Shown here: in pieces, positions 46,547 through 56,861 of the stretch | How positions within the stretch are numbered: the stretch's first letter is position 1 | Layout: each line of letters opens with the position of its first letter | From: Roseomonas indoligenes | GTDB taxonomy: Bacteria > Pseudomonadota > Alphaproteobacteria > Acetobacterales > Acetobacteraceae | Assembly: GCF_017813365.1 (NCBI RefSeq) | Contig: NZ_JAGIZA010000010.1 | Span: 124,001-188,000, forward strand | Reading direction: 5' to 3' | Length of the DNA stretch: 64,000 bases | The notes under the pieces: generated by a model | The model's input: the letters and a program-made list of their open reading frames with translations, nothing else | Databases searched by the model: none | Told to the model about the DNA's origin: nothing | Position numbers and translations under genes: made by a program

Positions 46547-47488
46547 ATGACCGCGATCGCAGGGAAGGGCTTGGCACGGCGACGGCTGCTCGCAATCGCG
46601 GCGGGCGCGCCGGCGGTGCTGGCGGCCGGTCGCGCCGGCGCGGCCGCCATGGGCCGCGTGGAGGAGCGCCAGTTCGCGGACAGCGCCGTGCTGGGGAAGG
46701 ACGTGCGCTACAGCGTCTATCTTCCGCCGGACTATGACATTTCCAAGCGCGCCTATCCCTTGATCTACATGCTGCACGGTGGCGAGAGCGGCACGGATAC
46801 GGACTGGTTCCGCTTCGGCCGGCTGAACGTGCTGCTGGACCGGCTGATCGGCGACGGCCGCTTCCCCGCCGCGATCGTGGTGAGCCCGAACGGCCAGCGC
46901 GACGAGGCGAACCGCAACAACACCTACTACATGAACGACGCCGACGGCGCCTTCCGCTGGGAGGACATGTTCTTCCAGGACTTCATGCCGCGCATCGAGG
47001 AGCGCTACCGCGTGATCGGCGGGCGGGAAGGGCGGGCCATCGCGGGCCTCTCCATGGGCGGCTACGGCGCGCTGGCCTATTCCATGCGCCATCCCCGCAC
47101 CTTCATCGGGGCCGCGGCGCTGAGCGCGGCCTTCCGCACGGACCAGCAGATCGTCACCATGGACCAGCCCGGCTACGACCGGCGCTACGGCAAGGCCTGG
47201 GGCCTCGGCCTGCAGGGCGAGGCGCGGCTGAACAACCTCTACCGGGATTACAGCGTGCTCGACATGGTGGACCGGCTGCCGCCGGAGAACATCAAAGGCA
47301 CGCCCTTCCACATCGATTGCGGGGCGGAGGACCGGTTCTTCGACGGCAATGCCATCCTGCACCAGAAGCTGCGGGACATGGGCGTGCCGCACGGCTTCAT
47401 GATCCGCCCTGGGCTGCACAACTGGGACTACTGGCGCTCCGGGTCGGAGGGGGCCCTGCTGTTCCTCGGCCGGCTTTTCCAGCAGTAA
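46547..47488 (+). CDS. Secreted alpha/beta-hydrolase (esterase D/PHB depolymerase-like)
   Basis: The 313-residue protein has a twin-arginine signal (LARRRLLAIAAGAPAVLAAG) for export. LPPDYDISKRAYPLIYMLHG gives the oxyanion region, Ser in AIAGLSMGGYGALAYSMRHP is the nucleophile, Asp lies in HIDCGAEDRFFDGN and His in PGLHNWDYWR. Related enzymes include feruloyl esterases, mycolyltransferase-like and S-formylglutathione-hydrolase-like proteins. It stands alone between the TPR-methyltransferase and egtB. The substrate is unknown. Confidence 0.85.
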   Translation: MTAIAGKGLARRRLLAIAAGAPAVLAAGRAGAAAMGRVEERQFADSAVLGKDVRYSVYLPPDYDISKRAYPLIYMLHGGESGTDTDWFRFGRLNVLLDRLIGDGRFPAAIVVSPNGQRDEANRNNTYYMNDADGAFRWEDMFFQDFMPRIEERYRVIGGREGRAIAGLSMGGYGALAYSMRHPRTFIGAAALSAAFRTDQQIVTMDQPGYDRRYGKAWGLGLQGEARLNNLYRDYSVLDMVDRLPPENIKGTPFHIDCGAEDRFFDGNAILHQKLRDMGVPHGFMIRPGLHNWDYWRSGSEGALLFLGRLFQQ

Positions 47489-47617
47489 TCGTCTCCGCGG
47501 ATGGGACCGGGCGCGCGATCGTGACGCCCGGCCCCCTGACGCAGAACGGCAGGACGGGCCACTTGGCCTCCGGCCCCGCCCCGTGCCGGGCGGCGATTCG
47601 GTCCCGGAGCTCTCTGC

Positions 47618-48820
47618 ATGAACATGATCTCGCCCGGACTGGGGACCCCGCCCGGACAGGCTCTCCTCGCGCGCTACATGGCGGTGCGGGCACGGACCGA
47701 CAGGCTCACCGCGCCTCTCTCCGCCGAGGACCAGGTCGTGCAGTCCATGCCGGATGCCAGCCCGGCCAAGTGGCACCGGGCGCACACGACGTGGTTCTTC
47801 GAGACCTTCCTGCTGCGGCCCCACCTTCCCGGCTACCGGCCCGTGCGGGAGGAGTACGCCTTCCTCTTCAACTCCTATTACGAGGCGGCCGGGCCGCGTC
47901 ACGCCCGGCCGCAGCGCGGCATGATCACGCGCCCGGACTGCGCAGCGGTAGGCGAGTACCGGGCGGCGGTGGATGCGGCGATGGCCGATCTCCTCCGCGA
48001 ACCCTCGGCGGAGGTTGCGGCGCTGGTGGAGTTGGGCCTGCGGCATGAGGAGCAGCACCAGGAACTGCTGCTGACGGACATCCTGCACGCCCTCAGCCTC
48101 AACCCGCTCCGCCCGGCCTACGACCCGGACTGGGAGGAGCCCGCGGCCTCCGGTGTGGCGACGATGCTCGACGGGCCGGAGGGGGTGGTGGAGATCGGCC
48201 GTGCCGGGCCCGGCTTCGCCTTCGACAACGAGACGCCGCGCCACCGCGCCTACCTCATGCCCTACCGCATCGCCAGCGCGCCTGTGACGAACGGCGAGTG
48301 GCTCGCCTTCATGGAATCCGGTGGCTACGGCGACCCCCTGCTTTGGATGAGCGAGGGCTGGGCCGCGCGCGGGGCCGGGGAGTGGGAGGCGCCGCTGCAT
48401 TGGGAGCGGCACGACGGCGCCTGGATGGGCTTCGGCCCGGCGGGGCTTAAGCCCGTGGACCCCGCGCTGCCCGTTCGCCACATCTCCTGGTACGAGGCCG
48501 ACGCCTATGCGCGCTGGGCGGGCAAGCGGCTGCCCACGGAAGCGGAATGGGAGGCCGCCTCGGCCCTGCCGGGCTTGCGCGACGCCACCGGCGTGGTGTG
48601 GCAATGGACCGGCAGCGCCTACCGGCCCTATCCCGGCTTCAGCCCCTGGGCGGGCGCCGTGGGCGAGTACAACGGCAAGTTCATGATCGGTCAGATGGTG
48701 CTGCGCGGCGGCTCGCTGGCGACCCCGCCGGGCCATGCGGGCCCGACCTACCGCAACTTCTTCCCGCCCGGGGCGCGCTGGCAGTTCAGCGGGCTGCGCC
48801 TGGCGGAGGACGTGGCGTGA
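47618..48820 (+). CDS. egtB: Ergothioneine biosynthesis sulfoxide synthase EgtB
   Basis: EgtB is a non-haem iron enzyme that joins a thiol donor (gamma-glutamylcysteine or cysteine) to trimethylhistidine with O2. The DinB-like N-terminus has WHRAHTTWFFETFLL (His53, His56) and HEEQHQELLLTD (His143, His147), which supply the three-His iron site. The formylglycine-enzyme-type C-terminal domain is present (PVTNGEWLAFMESGGYGDPL, KRLPTEAEWEAA and MVLRGGSLATPPGH). 400 aa. GGAGC precedes the ATG. egtD starts inside its stop. Confidence 0.95.
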   Translation: MNMISPGLGTPPGQALLARYMAVRARTDRLTAPLSAEDQVVQSMPDASPAKWHRAHTTWFFETFLLRPHLPGYRPVREEYAFLFNSYYEAAGPRHARPQRGMITRPDCAAVGEYRAAVDAAMADLLREPSAEVAALVELGLRHEEQHQELLLTDILHALSLNPLRPAYDPDWEEPAASGVATMLDGPEGVVEIGRAGPGFAFDNETPRHRAYLMPYRIASAPVTNGEWLAFMESGGYGDPLLWMSEGWAARGAGEWEAPLHWERHDGAWMGFGPAGLKPVDPALPVRHISWYEADAYARWAGKRLPTEAEWEAASALPGLRDATGVVWQWTGSAYRPYPGFSPWAGAVGEYNGKFMIGQMVLRGGSLATPPGHAGPTYRNFFPPGARWQFSGLRLAEDVA

Positions 48821-49776
48821 GCGGCGCGACCTCCCTCGACGCCGCTGCCATGCAGCGCGCGGCCCTCATCGCCGACGCGCTGGCAGGCCTTTCCGGCGCG
48901 CGGAAGACGCTGCCCTGCAAGTGGCTCTACGACGCCGAAGGCGCGCGTCTCTTCGAGGCGATCACCGCCCTGCCGGAATACTACCCGACACGCACCGAGA
49001 CGCGGATCCTGGACGAGGCGGGCCCTGCGATCGCGCGGGCCATTGGCCCCGGCGCGCCGGTGGTGGAGTTCGGCCCCGGCGACGGCGAGAAGGCCGTGCG
49101 GCTTCTGCGTGCGCTGGACGCGCCCGCGGCCTACCTGCCCGTGGACATCGCGCCGGAATGGCTCGACGCTGCGGCGGCACGGGTCTCCGCGGCACTGCCC
49201 GGATTGCGCGTGCACCCCGTCGTGGCCGATTTCAGCGCGGCCTTCGATCTCGCCGCCCGGATGGAGGGCAGCGCCCCGGCGCTCGGCTTCTTTCCCGGCT
49301 CGACCATCGGCAACTTCGAGCCGCCCGATGCCGCCGCCTTCCTGCGCCGCATCCGCGCGGGCCTCGGGGCGGGTGCCCGGCTGCTGCTGGGCGCGGACCT
49401 GGTGAAGGATCCCGCGGTGCTGGTGCCGGCCTATGATGACGCGGCCGGAGTGACGGCCGCTTTCAACCTGAACCTGCTAGCACGGCTCAACAACGAGGCC
49501 GGTGCCGACTTCGACCTCGGCGCCTTTCGGCACCGGGCGGTCTGGAACGCCGCTGCGGAGCGGATTGAGATGCACCTCGTCTCGCTGGCCGCGCAGTCGG
49601 TGCGGCTGGCCGGGCGGGTGTTCCGCTTCGCGCCCGGCGAGACCATCCATACGGAGAACAGCCACAAGTATCGCCCGGAGCGCCTTCGCGCGCTGGCCGC
49701 CGAAGCGGGCTGGACCGTGGCGGCGATGTGGACGGATCCGGAGGACCTCTTCTCGGTCTGGCTGCTGGAGATCTGA
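48817..49776 (+). CDS. egtD: L-histidine N-alpha-methyltransferase EgtD
   Basis: EgtD trimethylates histidine to hercynine, the EgtB substrate. The 319-residue protein has LPCKWLYDAEGARLFEAITA and LPEYYPTRTETRIL, the family start, VVEFGPGDGEKAVRLLRALD for SAM, FFPGSTIGNFEPPDA, and the C-terminal ETIHTENSHKYRPE motif. The GTG start overlaps the egtB stop (GTGA), so the two are coupled and together make the sulfoxide; an EgtE-type lyase is not in the window. Confidence 0.96.
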   Translation: MSGATSLDAAAMQRAALIADALAGLSGARKTLPCKWLYDAEGARLFEAITALPEYYPTRTETRILDEAGPAIARAIGPGAPVVEFGPGDGEKAVRLLRALDAPAAYLPVDIAPEWLDAAAARVSAALPGLRVHPVVADFSAAFDLAARMEGSAPALGFFPGSTIGNFEPPDAAAFLRRIRAGLGAGARLLLGADLVKDPAVLVPAYDDAAGVTAAFNLNLLARLNNEAGADFDLGAFRHRAVWNAAAERIEMHLVSLAAQSVRLAGRVFRFAPGETIHTENSHKYRPERLRALAAEAGWTVAAMWTDPEDLFSVWLLEI

Positions 49777-49790
49777 CCGGGGGCACGCTC

Positions 49791-49807
49791 GAAGGCGCAC
49801 CGCCTTC
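49791..49807. terminator. Short hairpin between convergent egtD and flhG
   Basis: GAAGGCG (49791-49797) and CGCCTTC (49801-49807) form a seven-pair stem with loop CAC. It lies between the two stops and overlaps the flhG stop. It could end both transcripts, though no T-run is present. Confidence 0.45.
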
Positions 49808-50549
49808 AGGCCGCCGCCCGTGGCTCGACCAGCCCTGCCGCCAGCGTCTCCAGGTCCCGCGCGGCTGGACAGCCGGGGTGGCGGGTGAGAAGGGGCGCCT
49901 GATGGCGGATCGCGTCGCGCACCTTCGGGTCGCGGCGCACCACCCCGGCCAGCGGCACGCCGCGCCCCAGGAAGCCGCGACAGGCGCGATCCAGCGCGGC
50001 GTGGGTGCGCGCCCCGGCAGCAGAATCCGCGGCCATGTTCACGGCAACCCGTGCCTCCGTTGCCGGGGCGTCGCGACGCAGCAGCTTCAGCACGGCATAG
50101 GCATCCGTCAGGCTTGTCGGCTCATCAGTGGCCACCACCAGCAGCGCGTCGCAGCCGGCGCCAAGGCGGCGCGGCACGGGGTCCAGCCCCGCGCCGATAT
50201 CCAGCACCACGTCGTCCTGCGGGGCGGCCCGCAGCAGGCCGAGGAAGCGGTCGATCCAGCCCGGGTCCAGCGCGGCCAGAGCGCCGGAGCCGGAGCGGCC
50301 GGGCAACACCTCGAACCCTGCCTCCACCCGCAGCGCAGCCTCGCCCAGCGTCACGTCGCCGGCGAGCACCGACATCAGGTCGTGCCGAGCTTCCAGCCCC
50401 AACTGCACGTCCACGTTCGCGAGGCCGAGGTCGCCATCCGCCAGGAGCACGCGGCGCCCGGCGCGGGCCAGCGCCTGGGCGAGCCCGATCGCCAGCACCG
50501 TCTTGCCGACGCCGCCCTTGCCGGACGCGATACCAATCAAGCGGCCCAT
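49806..50549 (-). CDS. flhG: MinD-like ATPase FlhG (flagellar number regulator)
   Basis: FlhG (FleN) limits flagellar number and interacts with FlhF. The 247-residue protein has the deviant Walker A GIASGKGGVGKTVLAIGLAQ, the switch RRVLLADGDLGLANVDVQLG and DDVVLDIGAGLDPVPRRLG. LLVVATDEPTSLTDAYAVLK is a typical FlhG stretch. It overlaps the flhF gene by 13 bases, as FlhF-FlhG pairs often do. The start at 50549 gives MGRLIGIASGK. Confidence 0.9.
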   Translation of the reverse strand: MGRLIGIASGKGGVGKTVLAIGLAQALARAGRRVLLADGDLGLANVDVQLGLEARHDLMSVLAGDVTLGEAALRVEAGFEVLPGRSGSGALAALDPGWIDRFLGLLRAAPQDDVVLDIGAGLDPVPRRLGAGCDALLVVATDEPTSLTDAYAVLKLLRRDAPATEARVAVNMAADSAAGARTHAALDRACRGFLGRGVPLAGVVRRDPKVRDAIRHQAPLLTRHPGCPAARDLETLAAGLVEPRAAA

Positions 50550-51451
50550 ACGGCCTCCTGTGCAGCTATCCTGGCGGGGCCTTGCAGCCGCTCCGCCAGC
50601 CAGGCCGGGGTGAGGGGGGTGAGGCCGTCCGCCGCGCCCGGACCGGTCCCTGCCTCCGTCAGCGCGAGCGGCCCGGCGAAGGCGGCGGCCAGCACGCCGC
50701 CGAGCCGGCGGGCGCCGTCCAGCCGCGTGGGCAGCAGGTGGCGGGCGCCCAGTGCCGCAAAGGCGCGGGCCGTCTCCATCGCTTCCTCGGAATCCAGCCC
50801 GGCGGGCAGCACAAGCAGAGGCGCGGCATCGGTGACACGCAGCAAGGCGAGAAGCTGCTCGGCCTGGGCGGGGTTGAAGGGGTCGCAGCCCGCCGTGTCC
50901 AGCAGCAGGGGCTGGCCAGGTCGTCGCCCCGCCAGCGCGGCCGCCAGCTGCGCGCCCGTGCCGGCGGTGGCAAGCGGGACACCGAGCACCCGCGTGAAGG
51001 CAGCGATCTGTTCCGCGGCCCCGGCGCGCTGGAGATCGGCCGTCATGACCATCGGGCGGGCGCCCCGCATCACCATCCGCGTGGCCAGCTTCGCGACGGT
51101 CAATGTCTTGCCCGCCCCGGGCGGCCCCACCAGGGCCAGGGGCCGCGCGGCGTCCGGCAGGGCCGCGAACCGGAACACGGCGGCCAGGGAAGCGGCACCG
51201 CCCGCACCGATGCTTGGCCGCAGGGCCGGTGGAAGATTGTGGCGTGCCAGCGGATCGGGCACCGCCGGAACGGAGGGTGGAAACGGCGGCGGCGAAGGGG
51301 GTTCCTCCTCCGCCGGCTCCAGCGCGGCCGTCACCTCCACCCCCGTGGCGGTGCGCCGGGTGGAGAGGATCAGCGCGTCGGGGCCCAGTGCCTGGCGGCA
51401 TTCCGCCATGGCATCGGCCATCCTCGCTGCGCGGAAGACTCGAAGCCGCAT
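50537..51451 (-). CDS. flhF: Flagellar biosynthesis SRP-type GTPase FlhF
   Basis: FlhF places polar flagella. The 304-residue protein starts MRLRVFRAARMADAMAECRQ followed by ALGPDALILSTRRTATGVEV, the conserved FlhF start. LALVGPPGAGKTLTVAKLAT is G1, LLLDTAGCDPFNPAQ is G3-like, and LPTRLDGARRLGG is the G4 region. It is shorter than most FlhF proteins because the middle linker is reduced. It lies between flhA and flhG, the common order. Confidence 0.88.
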   Translation of the reverse strand: MRLRVFRAARMADAMAECRQALGPDALILSTRRTATGVEVTAALEPAEEEPPSPPPFPPSVPAVPDPLARHNLPPALRPSIGAGGAASLAAVFRFAALPDAARPLALVGPPGAGKTLTVAKLATRMVMRGARPMVMTADLQRAGAAEQIAAFTRVLGVPLATAGTGAQLAAALAGRRPGQPLLLDTAGCDPFNPAQAEQLLALLRVTDAAPLLVLPAGLDSEEAMETARAFAALGARHLLPTRLDGARRLGGVLAAAFAGPLALTEAGTGPGAADGLTPLTPAWLAERLQGPARIAAQEAVWAA

Positions 51452-51492
51452 GAGTTAAGCCTGGGCCGCCCGGGGTTGCCGAAGGGTGAAGA

Positions 51493-53544
51493 TCAGATCG
51501 CCCCCACGGTCCGGATGCGGGCGCGCGGGTGGATTTCCGTCTGCGCCAGCACGGGGGTGGCAGGGCGGAAGCGCTCGACGATCGCGCGCACATGCGCCCG
51601 CACGCCCGGGCTGCAGACGAGCACCGGCGACTCCCCCTGCGAGGTTGCCCGGTCGAAGGAATCCCGCAGCCGCGTCATGAAATCGTGCAGGCGGGAAGGC
51701 GCCATCGCCAGCTGCCGCTCGTCACCCGGACCGACCAGCGCCTCGGCGAAGGCCTGCTCCCACTCGGCCGAGAGGGTGATCAGCGGCACATAGCCCGCCG
51801 GCCCCCTTGCTGCGTCGGAAAGCTGGCGCGCCAGCCGCGCGCGCACCACCCCCACCAGCGCCGGCACGCCGCGGGCGCCAGCCGCCATCGCCTCCTGGAC
51901 ACCTTCCAGGATCGTCGGCAGGTCGCGGATGGAGACGCGTTCCGCCAACAGGGCCTGCAGCACGCGCTGCACGCCGCCCGTGGTGATCTGCTGGGGGATG
52001 AGGTCGGCCACGAGCTTGCCGTTCTCCGGCGGCAGCTCGTCGATCAGCTTCTGCGCCTCCGCATGGCTCAGCAGTTCCGGCATATTGTCGCGCACGATCT
52101 CCGTCAGATGGGTCGCCAGCACGCCGGCGCCGTCCACCACCGTGCAGCCGCGCGCCAGCGCCTCGTCCTTGCGATGCTCCTCGATCCAGAGGGCGGGCAG
52201 GCCGAAGGTGGGCTCCTCGCAGGGCTCGCCGGGCATGTCGGGCCGCCCGCCGGACGGGTCGATCGCCAGCTGCATTGGGATCCGCAACTCCCCGCGTCCC
52301 GCCTCGATCTCCTTCACGCGCACCACATACTCATGCGGCTGCAGATGCAGGTTGTCCTGGAGTCGCACGCTGGGCAGCACGAAGCCCATCTCCTGCGCCA
52401 CGGTCTTCCGGAGGTTGCGGATCTGCTCCGTCAGCCGCGGCCCCTCGCCGGCCGCGAGCGAGAGCAGCCCGTAGCCTAGCTCGATCCGCAGCATGTCGAT
52501 CCGCAGCGTCTCCGCAATCGGCGCTTCCGCCACGGGTCCCGGCGGCGCGGCCGCCGCCTCCCCGGCCTTCACGTCGGCCTTGCCGCGCTGCCAGGCCCCG
52601 GACGCGAAGGCACCGGCCAGCAGCAGGAACGGAACCAGCGGCATGCCCGGAAGAAAGCCCATCATTCCCGCCGCGCCCGCAGCGATCCAGAGCGGCTTGG
52701 CCAGGCCGAGCTGCTTCAACAGCGCCTTGTCCGCCGTGCCTTCCGTCCCGCCCTTCGTCACCACGATGCCGGCAGCCACCGAGGTGAGCAGCGCCGGGAT
52801 CTGCGAGACGAGGCCGTCGCCGACCGTGAGGGCGGAGAAGGTGGTGATCGCGTCCATGAAGGGCAGCCCGTGTCGCCCGGCGCCGATGGCAATGCCGCCC
52901 AGCAGGTTGATGCCGGTGATGATGAGGCCCGCGATGGCGTCGCCGCGCACGAACTTCGCCGCACCGTCCATGGCGCCGTAGAAGCCGCTCTCGGCTTCCA
53001 GGTCGGCGCGGCGCTGGCGCGCGGTCCTGTCGTCGATGAGGCCGGCGGAGAGGTCGGCGTCGATCGCCATCTGCTTGCCAGGCATGGCATCCAGGCTGAA
53101 GCGCGCTGCCACCTCCGCGATGCGTCCTGAACCCTTGGTGACGACCATGAAGTTCACGACGAGCAGGATGGCGAAGACGATCATGCCCACCAGCACGTCC
53201 CCACCCATCAGGAAGCCGCCGAAGGCCGAGACGACATGGCCCGCCGAACTCGGCCCCTCATGCCCGTGGGTGAGGATGGTGCGCGTGGTGGCGACGTTCA
53301 GCGAAAGGCGCAGCAGCGTGGTCAGCAGCAGGATGGTGGGGAAGGAGGTGAAGTCCAGCGGCCGCTGCAGGAACAGCGCCGTCATCAGCACGAGGACCGA
53401 GAGCGTGACCGAGAGCGCCAGCCCCCCATCCAGCAGCACCACCGGCAGCGGCACCACCAGCACGACGATGAGCATGGCGACGCCCATCGCCAGCGCCACA
53501 TCGGTGGAGCCGCCGAGATTCCGCAGCCAGGGGGGAAGTGTCAT
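51493..53544 (-). CDS. flhA: Flagellar export apparatus protein FlhA
   Basis: FlhA forms the ring of the flagellar type III export gate. The 683 residues have eight N-terminal transmembrane helices, starting with VALAMGVAMLIVVLVVPLPV. The FHIPEP-type signature lies within DAMPGKQMAIDADLSAGLID and AESGFYGAMDGAAKFVRGDA. The cytoplasmic domain follows (YVVRVKEIEAGRGELRIPMQ and DELPPENGKLVADLIPQQIT). It is 42 bases before flhF and six after flbD on the strand. Confidence 0.97.
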   Translation of the reverse strand: MTLPPWLRNLGGSTDVALAMGVAMLIVVLVVPLPVVLLDGGLALSVTLSVLVLMTALFLQRPLDFTSFPTILLLTTLLRLSLNVATTRTILTHGHEGPSSAGHVVSAFGGFLMGGDVLVGMIVFAILLVVNFMVVTKGSGRIAEVAARFSLDAMPGKQMAIDADLSAGLIDDRTARQRRADLEAESGFYGAMDGAAKFVRGDAIAGLIITGINLLGGIAIGAGRHGLPFMDAITTFSALTVGDGLVSQIPALLTSVAAGIVVTKGGTEGTADKALLKQLGLAKPLWIAAGAAGMMGFLPGMPLVPFLLLAGAFASGAWQRGKADVKAGEAAAAPPGPVAEAPIAETLRIDMLRIELGYGLLSLAAGEGPRLTEQIRNLRKTVAQEMGFVLPSVRLQDNLHLQPHEYVVRVKEIEAGRGELRIPMQLAIDPSGGRPDMPGEPCEEPTFGLPALWIEEHRKDEALARGCTVVDGAGVLATHLTEIVRDNMPELLSHAEAQKLIDELPPENGKLVADLIPQQITTGGVQRVLQALLAERVSIRDLPTILEGVQEAMAAGARGVPALVGVVRARLARQLSDAARGPAGYVPLITLSAEWEQAFAEALVGPGDERQLAMAPSRLHDFMTRLRDSFDRATSQGESPVLVCSPGVRAHVRAIVERFRPATPVLAQTEIHPRARIRTVGAI

Positions 53545-53550
53545 GCGGCG

Positions 53551-54936
53551 TCAGCCGAGCTGCGCGTAAGGAAAAGGGGCCACCGGCATCTGCCCGGGCG
53601 CCATGGGCACGGGGGCACCCGTCGCGCGGTACTCGTGCAGCTTGTTCCGAAGCGTGCGGATGGAGATGCCGAGGATTTCCGCCGCCCGGGTACGGTTGCC
53701 CAGGCAGTGGGTCAGCGTCTCCAGGATCAGGTCGCGCTCGACTTCCTCCATCCGGCGACCAACCAGCGCGGCCACACCTATGGCGCGCGCGGGTTGCGCC
53801 GCGGCCAATGCCGGGGCGGCAGCTGCGGGGCGCGGTGCGGGCACGTGCAGCTCCACCGCTTCCGCCCCGATCTCGTCGCCCTCGGCCAGCAACACGGCGC
53901 GGTGCACGGTGTTCTCCAGCTCCCGCACGTTTCCAGACCAGGCGTGGCCGAGCAGCGCCGCGCGCGCGGCCGGTGAAAAGCGGCGCAGCGGGATCCCGTT
54001 CGCCTCGGCGTAGCGGCGGGCGAAGTGCTCGGCGATCGGCAGTATGTCGTCGGGCCGGTCGCGCAAGGCGGGAACCCGCAGTGCAACAACGTTGAGGCGA
54101 AAGAACAGATCCTCGCGGAAGCGCCCTGCCGCCACCTCGGCCGCCAAATCGCGGTTGGTGGCGGCGAGGATCCGCACGTCCACCTTCACGGGACCGGCGC
54201 CGCCCAGGCGGTCGATCTCGCGCTCCTGCAATGCGCGCAGGATCTTCGCCTGTAGGCGCGGGTCCATCTCCCCGATTTCGTCCAGCAGCAGCGTGCCGCC
54301 ATCTGCCTGCTCGAACTTGCCGCGGCGCGCGGCAACCGCACCAGAGAAGGCGCCTTTCTCATGCCCGAACAGCTCACTCTCCAGCAGCGCTTCCGGCAGG
54401 GCGGCGCAATTCAGGGCGACGAAAGGGCGGTCGGCCCGGCGGGAATGGCGGTGGATATGCCGCGCCAGCACCTCCTTGCCCGTGCCGCTCTCGCCGGTGA
54501 TCAGCACGCTCGCCTCGGCCCGCGCCACGCCCTCGGCCCGCTTCAGCACCGCGGCCATGGCGGGATCGCGGTGCACGGGCGTGTCCGCTTCCCCCGCCGC
54601 GGCCTGCAGCATGGCGGCGATCAGCTCCGCGTCCGGCGGCAGCGGCAGGAACTCCTTCGCACCGGCCTGGATGGCGCGCACCGCGGCGGACGCGTCCTGG
54701 TTGCGCCCGCAGGCCACTACGGGGCAGGCGATCCGCTCCGCCTCCAGGCAGGAGACGAGCCAGGCCACGTCGTGCAGCACGTCGCAGAGGATGAGGTCGA
54801 AGCCCTCGCCCCGCGCCATGGCGATGCCGGAGGTCACGCCATCCGCCTGCCGCAGCCGCGCCCCGCGCGAGGTCGCGATCCGCGCCGCCTGGCCCAGCTC
54901 CGCCTCCAGGCTGCCGATGATGAGGAGGCGCGTCAT
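53551..54936 (-). CDS. flbD: Sigma-54-dependent flagellar regulator FlbD
   Basis: FlbD activates late flagellar genes with sigma-54. The N-terminal 120 residues form a receiver-like domain that keeps one Asp (LILCDVLHD) but lacks the acidic pair at the start ([10 protein letters not shown]), as in Caulobacter FlbD. The AAA+ domain has Walker [16 protein letters not shown], the sigma-54 loop as GAFSGA (Ser for the usual Thr), and [10 protein letters not shown]. The C-terminal Fis-type helix-turn-helix is [20 protein letters not shown]. 461 aa; its ATG overlaps the fliN stop. Confidence 0.94.
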   Translation of the reverse strand: MTRLLIIGSLEAELGQAARIATSRGARLRQADGVTSGIAMARGEGFDLILCDVLHDVAWLVSCLEAERIACPVVACGRNQDASAAVRAIQAGAKEFLPLPPDAELIAAMLQAAAGEADTPVHRDPAMAAVLKRAEGVARAEASVLITGESGTGKEVLARHIHRHSRRADRPFVALNCAALPEALLESELFGHEKGAFSGAVAARRGKFEQADGGTLLLDEIGEMDPRLQAKILRALQEREIDRLGGAGPVKVDVRILAATNRDLAAEVAAGRFREDLFFRLNVVALRVPALRDRPDDILPIAEHFARRYAEANGIPLRRFSPAARAALLGHAWSGNVRELENTVHRAVLLAEGDEIGAEAVELHVPAPRPAAAAPALAAAQPARAIGVAALVGRRMEEVERDLILETLTHCLGNRTRAAEILGISIRTLRNKLHEYRATGAPVPMAPGQMPVAPFPYAQLG

Positions 54937-55247
54937 CCCGCGCGGTCCGCCTTCACGATTTCCGTCATCGTCACGCCCAGGCGGTTGTCCTCCACCATCA
55001 CCACCTCGCCGCGCGCGACGAGGCGGTTGTTGACGTAGATGTCCACGGCCTCGCCCAGCTTGCGGTCCAGCTCCACCACCGCGCCCCGGCCAAGCTTCAG
55101 GAGCTGGCTGACCTGCAGCGTCGCGCGGCCCAGCACTGCGCTGACCTGAACGGGAATGTCGTAGACCGCGTCCAGCCCCTGGCTGGAGAGGGTGGGGCGG
55201 GAGTCGGAGGCCTCGTCGGCGCTCACGGGCTCGAAGCCGTTGCTCAT
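54933..55247 (-). CDS. fliN: Flagellar motor switch protein FliN
   Basis: FliN is part of the cytoplasmic C-ring. The 104 residues include the SpoA domain [20 protein letters not shown] followed by [20 protein letters not shown] and [19 protein letters not shown], the full FliN signature. It overlaps flbD and fliH by four bases each (ATGA). FliM, its usual partner, is not in the window. Confidence 0.95.
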   Translation of the reverse strand: MSNGFEPVSADEASDSRPTLSSQGLDAVYDIPVQVSAVLGRATLQVSQLLKLGRGAVVELDRKLGEAVDIYVNNRLVARGEVVMVEDNRLGVTMTEIVKADRAG

Positions 55248-55867
55248 GCGTCATCCTCCATCGGTAGGTGCAGGGCGGCCAGCGCCTCGCGGATCGCGGC
55301 GCGGCGGCGGGACAGGTCGAGGTCCAGCCCGCCATGGCGCCAGACGATCCGCGCATCACCCTCGGGCAAGTCCGGATCGGCCTCGATCGGCAGGCCGGTC
55401 CCGCCGAAGCGGGCGCGGGCGTGCTCCAACAGGGCAGGGGGCACGCGCAGCGTGGCGCCGGGCGGCGCCTCGTCGGGCGGGCCGAGCGCGCGCATCAGCG
55501 GTTCCAGCAGCGCCGGCGCTTCACGCGCCGCGGCGCCGGGCAGGGCGGCGTCCACCACCGAGACCAGCATCTCGGCCAGCGCGGCGGCGTGCTCGTCCAC
55601 CGCATCGCGCGCGGCCTCGCGCGCGCCCTGGAGCTGCAGCAGGGCGATACGGATCGCCTCGTCCGCCATGGCATCGCGAGCGGCTTCTCCGGCGGCGCGC
55701 CCGCGCGCCTCGCCCTCGCGCAGGCCGGCGGCGTGCCCCTCGCGCCGCGCGGAATCCAGCAGCTCCTCGATCGATGGTCCCGAAAGCGGTGGCGGGGCCT
55801 CCGGCCCCTCCGGGGCGTCCAGGTCGGGAAGGGAAAGGCCGCGAAGGCCGGTGGGCAGGGGGAACAT
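55244..55867 (-). CDS. fliH: Flagellar assembly protein FliH
   Basis: FliH holds the export ATPase FliI. The 207-residue protein has the Ala/Gly/Arg-rich middle ([20 protein letters not shown]), the GxxxG-type repeats usual for FliH, then a [20 protein letters not shown] block near the C-terminus that matches the family end. Primary similarity is low, as is usual, but position between fliG and fliN (the flbE place in Caulobacter) supports the call. Confidence 0.85.
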   Translation of the reverse strand: MFPLPTGLRGLSLPDLDAPEGPEAPPPLSGPSIEELLDSARREGHAAGLREGEARGRAAGEAARDAMADEAIRIALLQLQGAREAARDAVDEHAAALAEMLVSVVDAALPGAAAREAPALLEPLMRALGPPDEAPPGATLRVPPALLEHARARFGGTGLPIEADPDLPEGDARIVWRHGGLDLDLSRRRAAIREALAALHLPMEDDA

Positions 55868-55868
55868 G

Positions 55869-56861
55869 TCAGGCGACCATCTGCTCCTGCCCGTCCTCCA
55901 GCTGGATCTGGCCCGTGGCGGCCAGGTCCTTTGCCGTGGCCACCATCATCGCCTGCGCCTCGTCCACGTCGCGCAGCCGCACCGCGCCGAGGGCCGCGAT
56001 ATCGTCCTTCAGCATCTTCGCCGCGCGCTCCGACAGGTTTCCGAAGAACAGGTCCTTCAGCGGTTCGCTCGCGCCCTTCAGCGCCAGGGCCAGCTTGTCC
56101 TTGTCCACGCTGCGCAGCAGCATCTGCACGCCCTGGCCATCCAGCCGGCTCAGGTCGTCGAAGGTGAACATCAGCGCGCGGATGCGCTCCGCGCTCTCGT
56201 GGTTGCGCTCCTCCAGCGCGGCCATGATGCGGCCCTCGGCGGCGCGGTCGAGGTTGTTGAAGATCTCCGCCATCATCTCGTGGCTGTCCTGGCGGCTGGC
56301 GCGGGCCAGGTTGCTCATGAACTCCATCTTCAGCGTGCGCTCCACGCCCTCCAGCGCCTCCTTCTGCACGGTTTCCATCCGCAGCATCCGCATCACCACC
56401 TCCATGGCGAAGCCTTCCGGCAAAAGCGCCAGCACGCGCGCGGCATGGTCGGACCGCACTTTGGAGAGCACGACGGCAACGGTCTGCGGATATTCGTTTT
56501 TCAGGTAGTTCGCGAGAACGGCCTCCGAGACATTGCCGGGCTTGTCCCACATGGTCCGCCCGGCGGGGCCGCGGATCTCCTCCATGATCTGCGCCACGCG
56601 GTCGGGCGGCAGGGTCTTCAGCAGCATCCGTTCTGTCGTCTCATAGGAGCCGATGAGCTTGCCGGTGGCACCGAGGCTGTCGCTGAACTCCTTGCAGAGG
56701 TCCTCCACCACCGCCGCGTCGATGGCGCCGAGCGTGGCCATGGCGGCGGAGACGTCGCGGATCTCGTCCTCGTGCAGCCGGGCGAAAAGCCGCCGCGCCT
56801 GATCTTCCCCAAGCGTGAGAAGGAGAACCGCCGCCTTCTGCGGACCGGTCAGCTTCGTCAT
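55869..56861 (-). CDS. fliG: Flagellar motor switch protein FliG
   Basis: FliG links the MS ring to torque generation. The 330 residues start [20 protein letters not shown], the family start. [20 protein letters not shown] holds the EHPQ-like motif in the middle domain, and [20 protein letters not shown] with [20 protein letters not shown] carries the charged C-terminal torque helix. One base separates it from fliH, and its ATG overlaps the fliF stop. Confidence 0.97.
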   Translation of the reverse strand: MTKLTGPQKAAVLLLTLGEDQARRLFARLHEDEIRDVSAAMATLGAIDAAVVEDLCKEFSDSLGATGKLIGSYETTERMLLKTLPPDRVAQIMEEIRGPAGRTMWDKPGNVSEAVLANYLKNEYPQTVAVVLSKVRSDHAARVLALLPEGFAMEVVMRMLRMETVQKEALEGVERTLKMEFMSNLARASRQDSHEMMAEIFNNLDRAAEGRIMAALEERNHESAERIRALMFTFDDLSRLDGQGVQMLLRSVDKDKLALALKGASEPLKDLFFGNLSERAAKMLKDDIAALGAVRLRDVDEAQAMMVATAKDLAATGQIQLEDGQEQMVA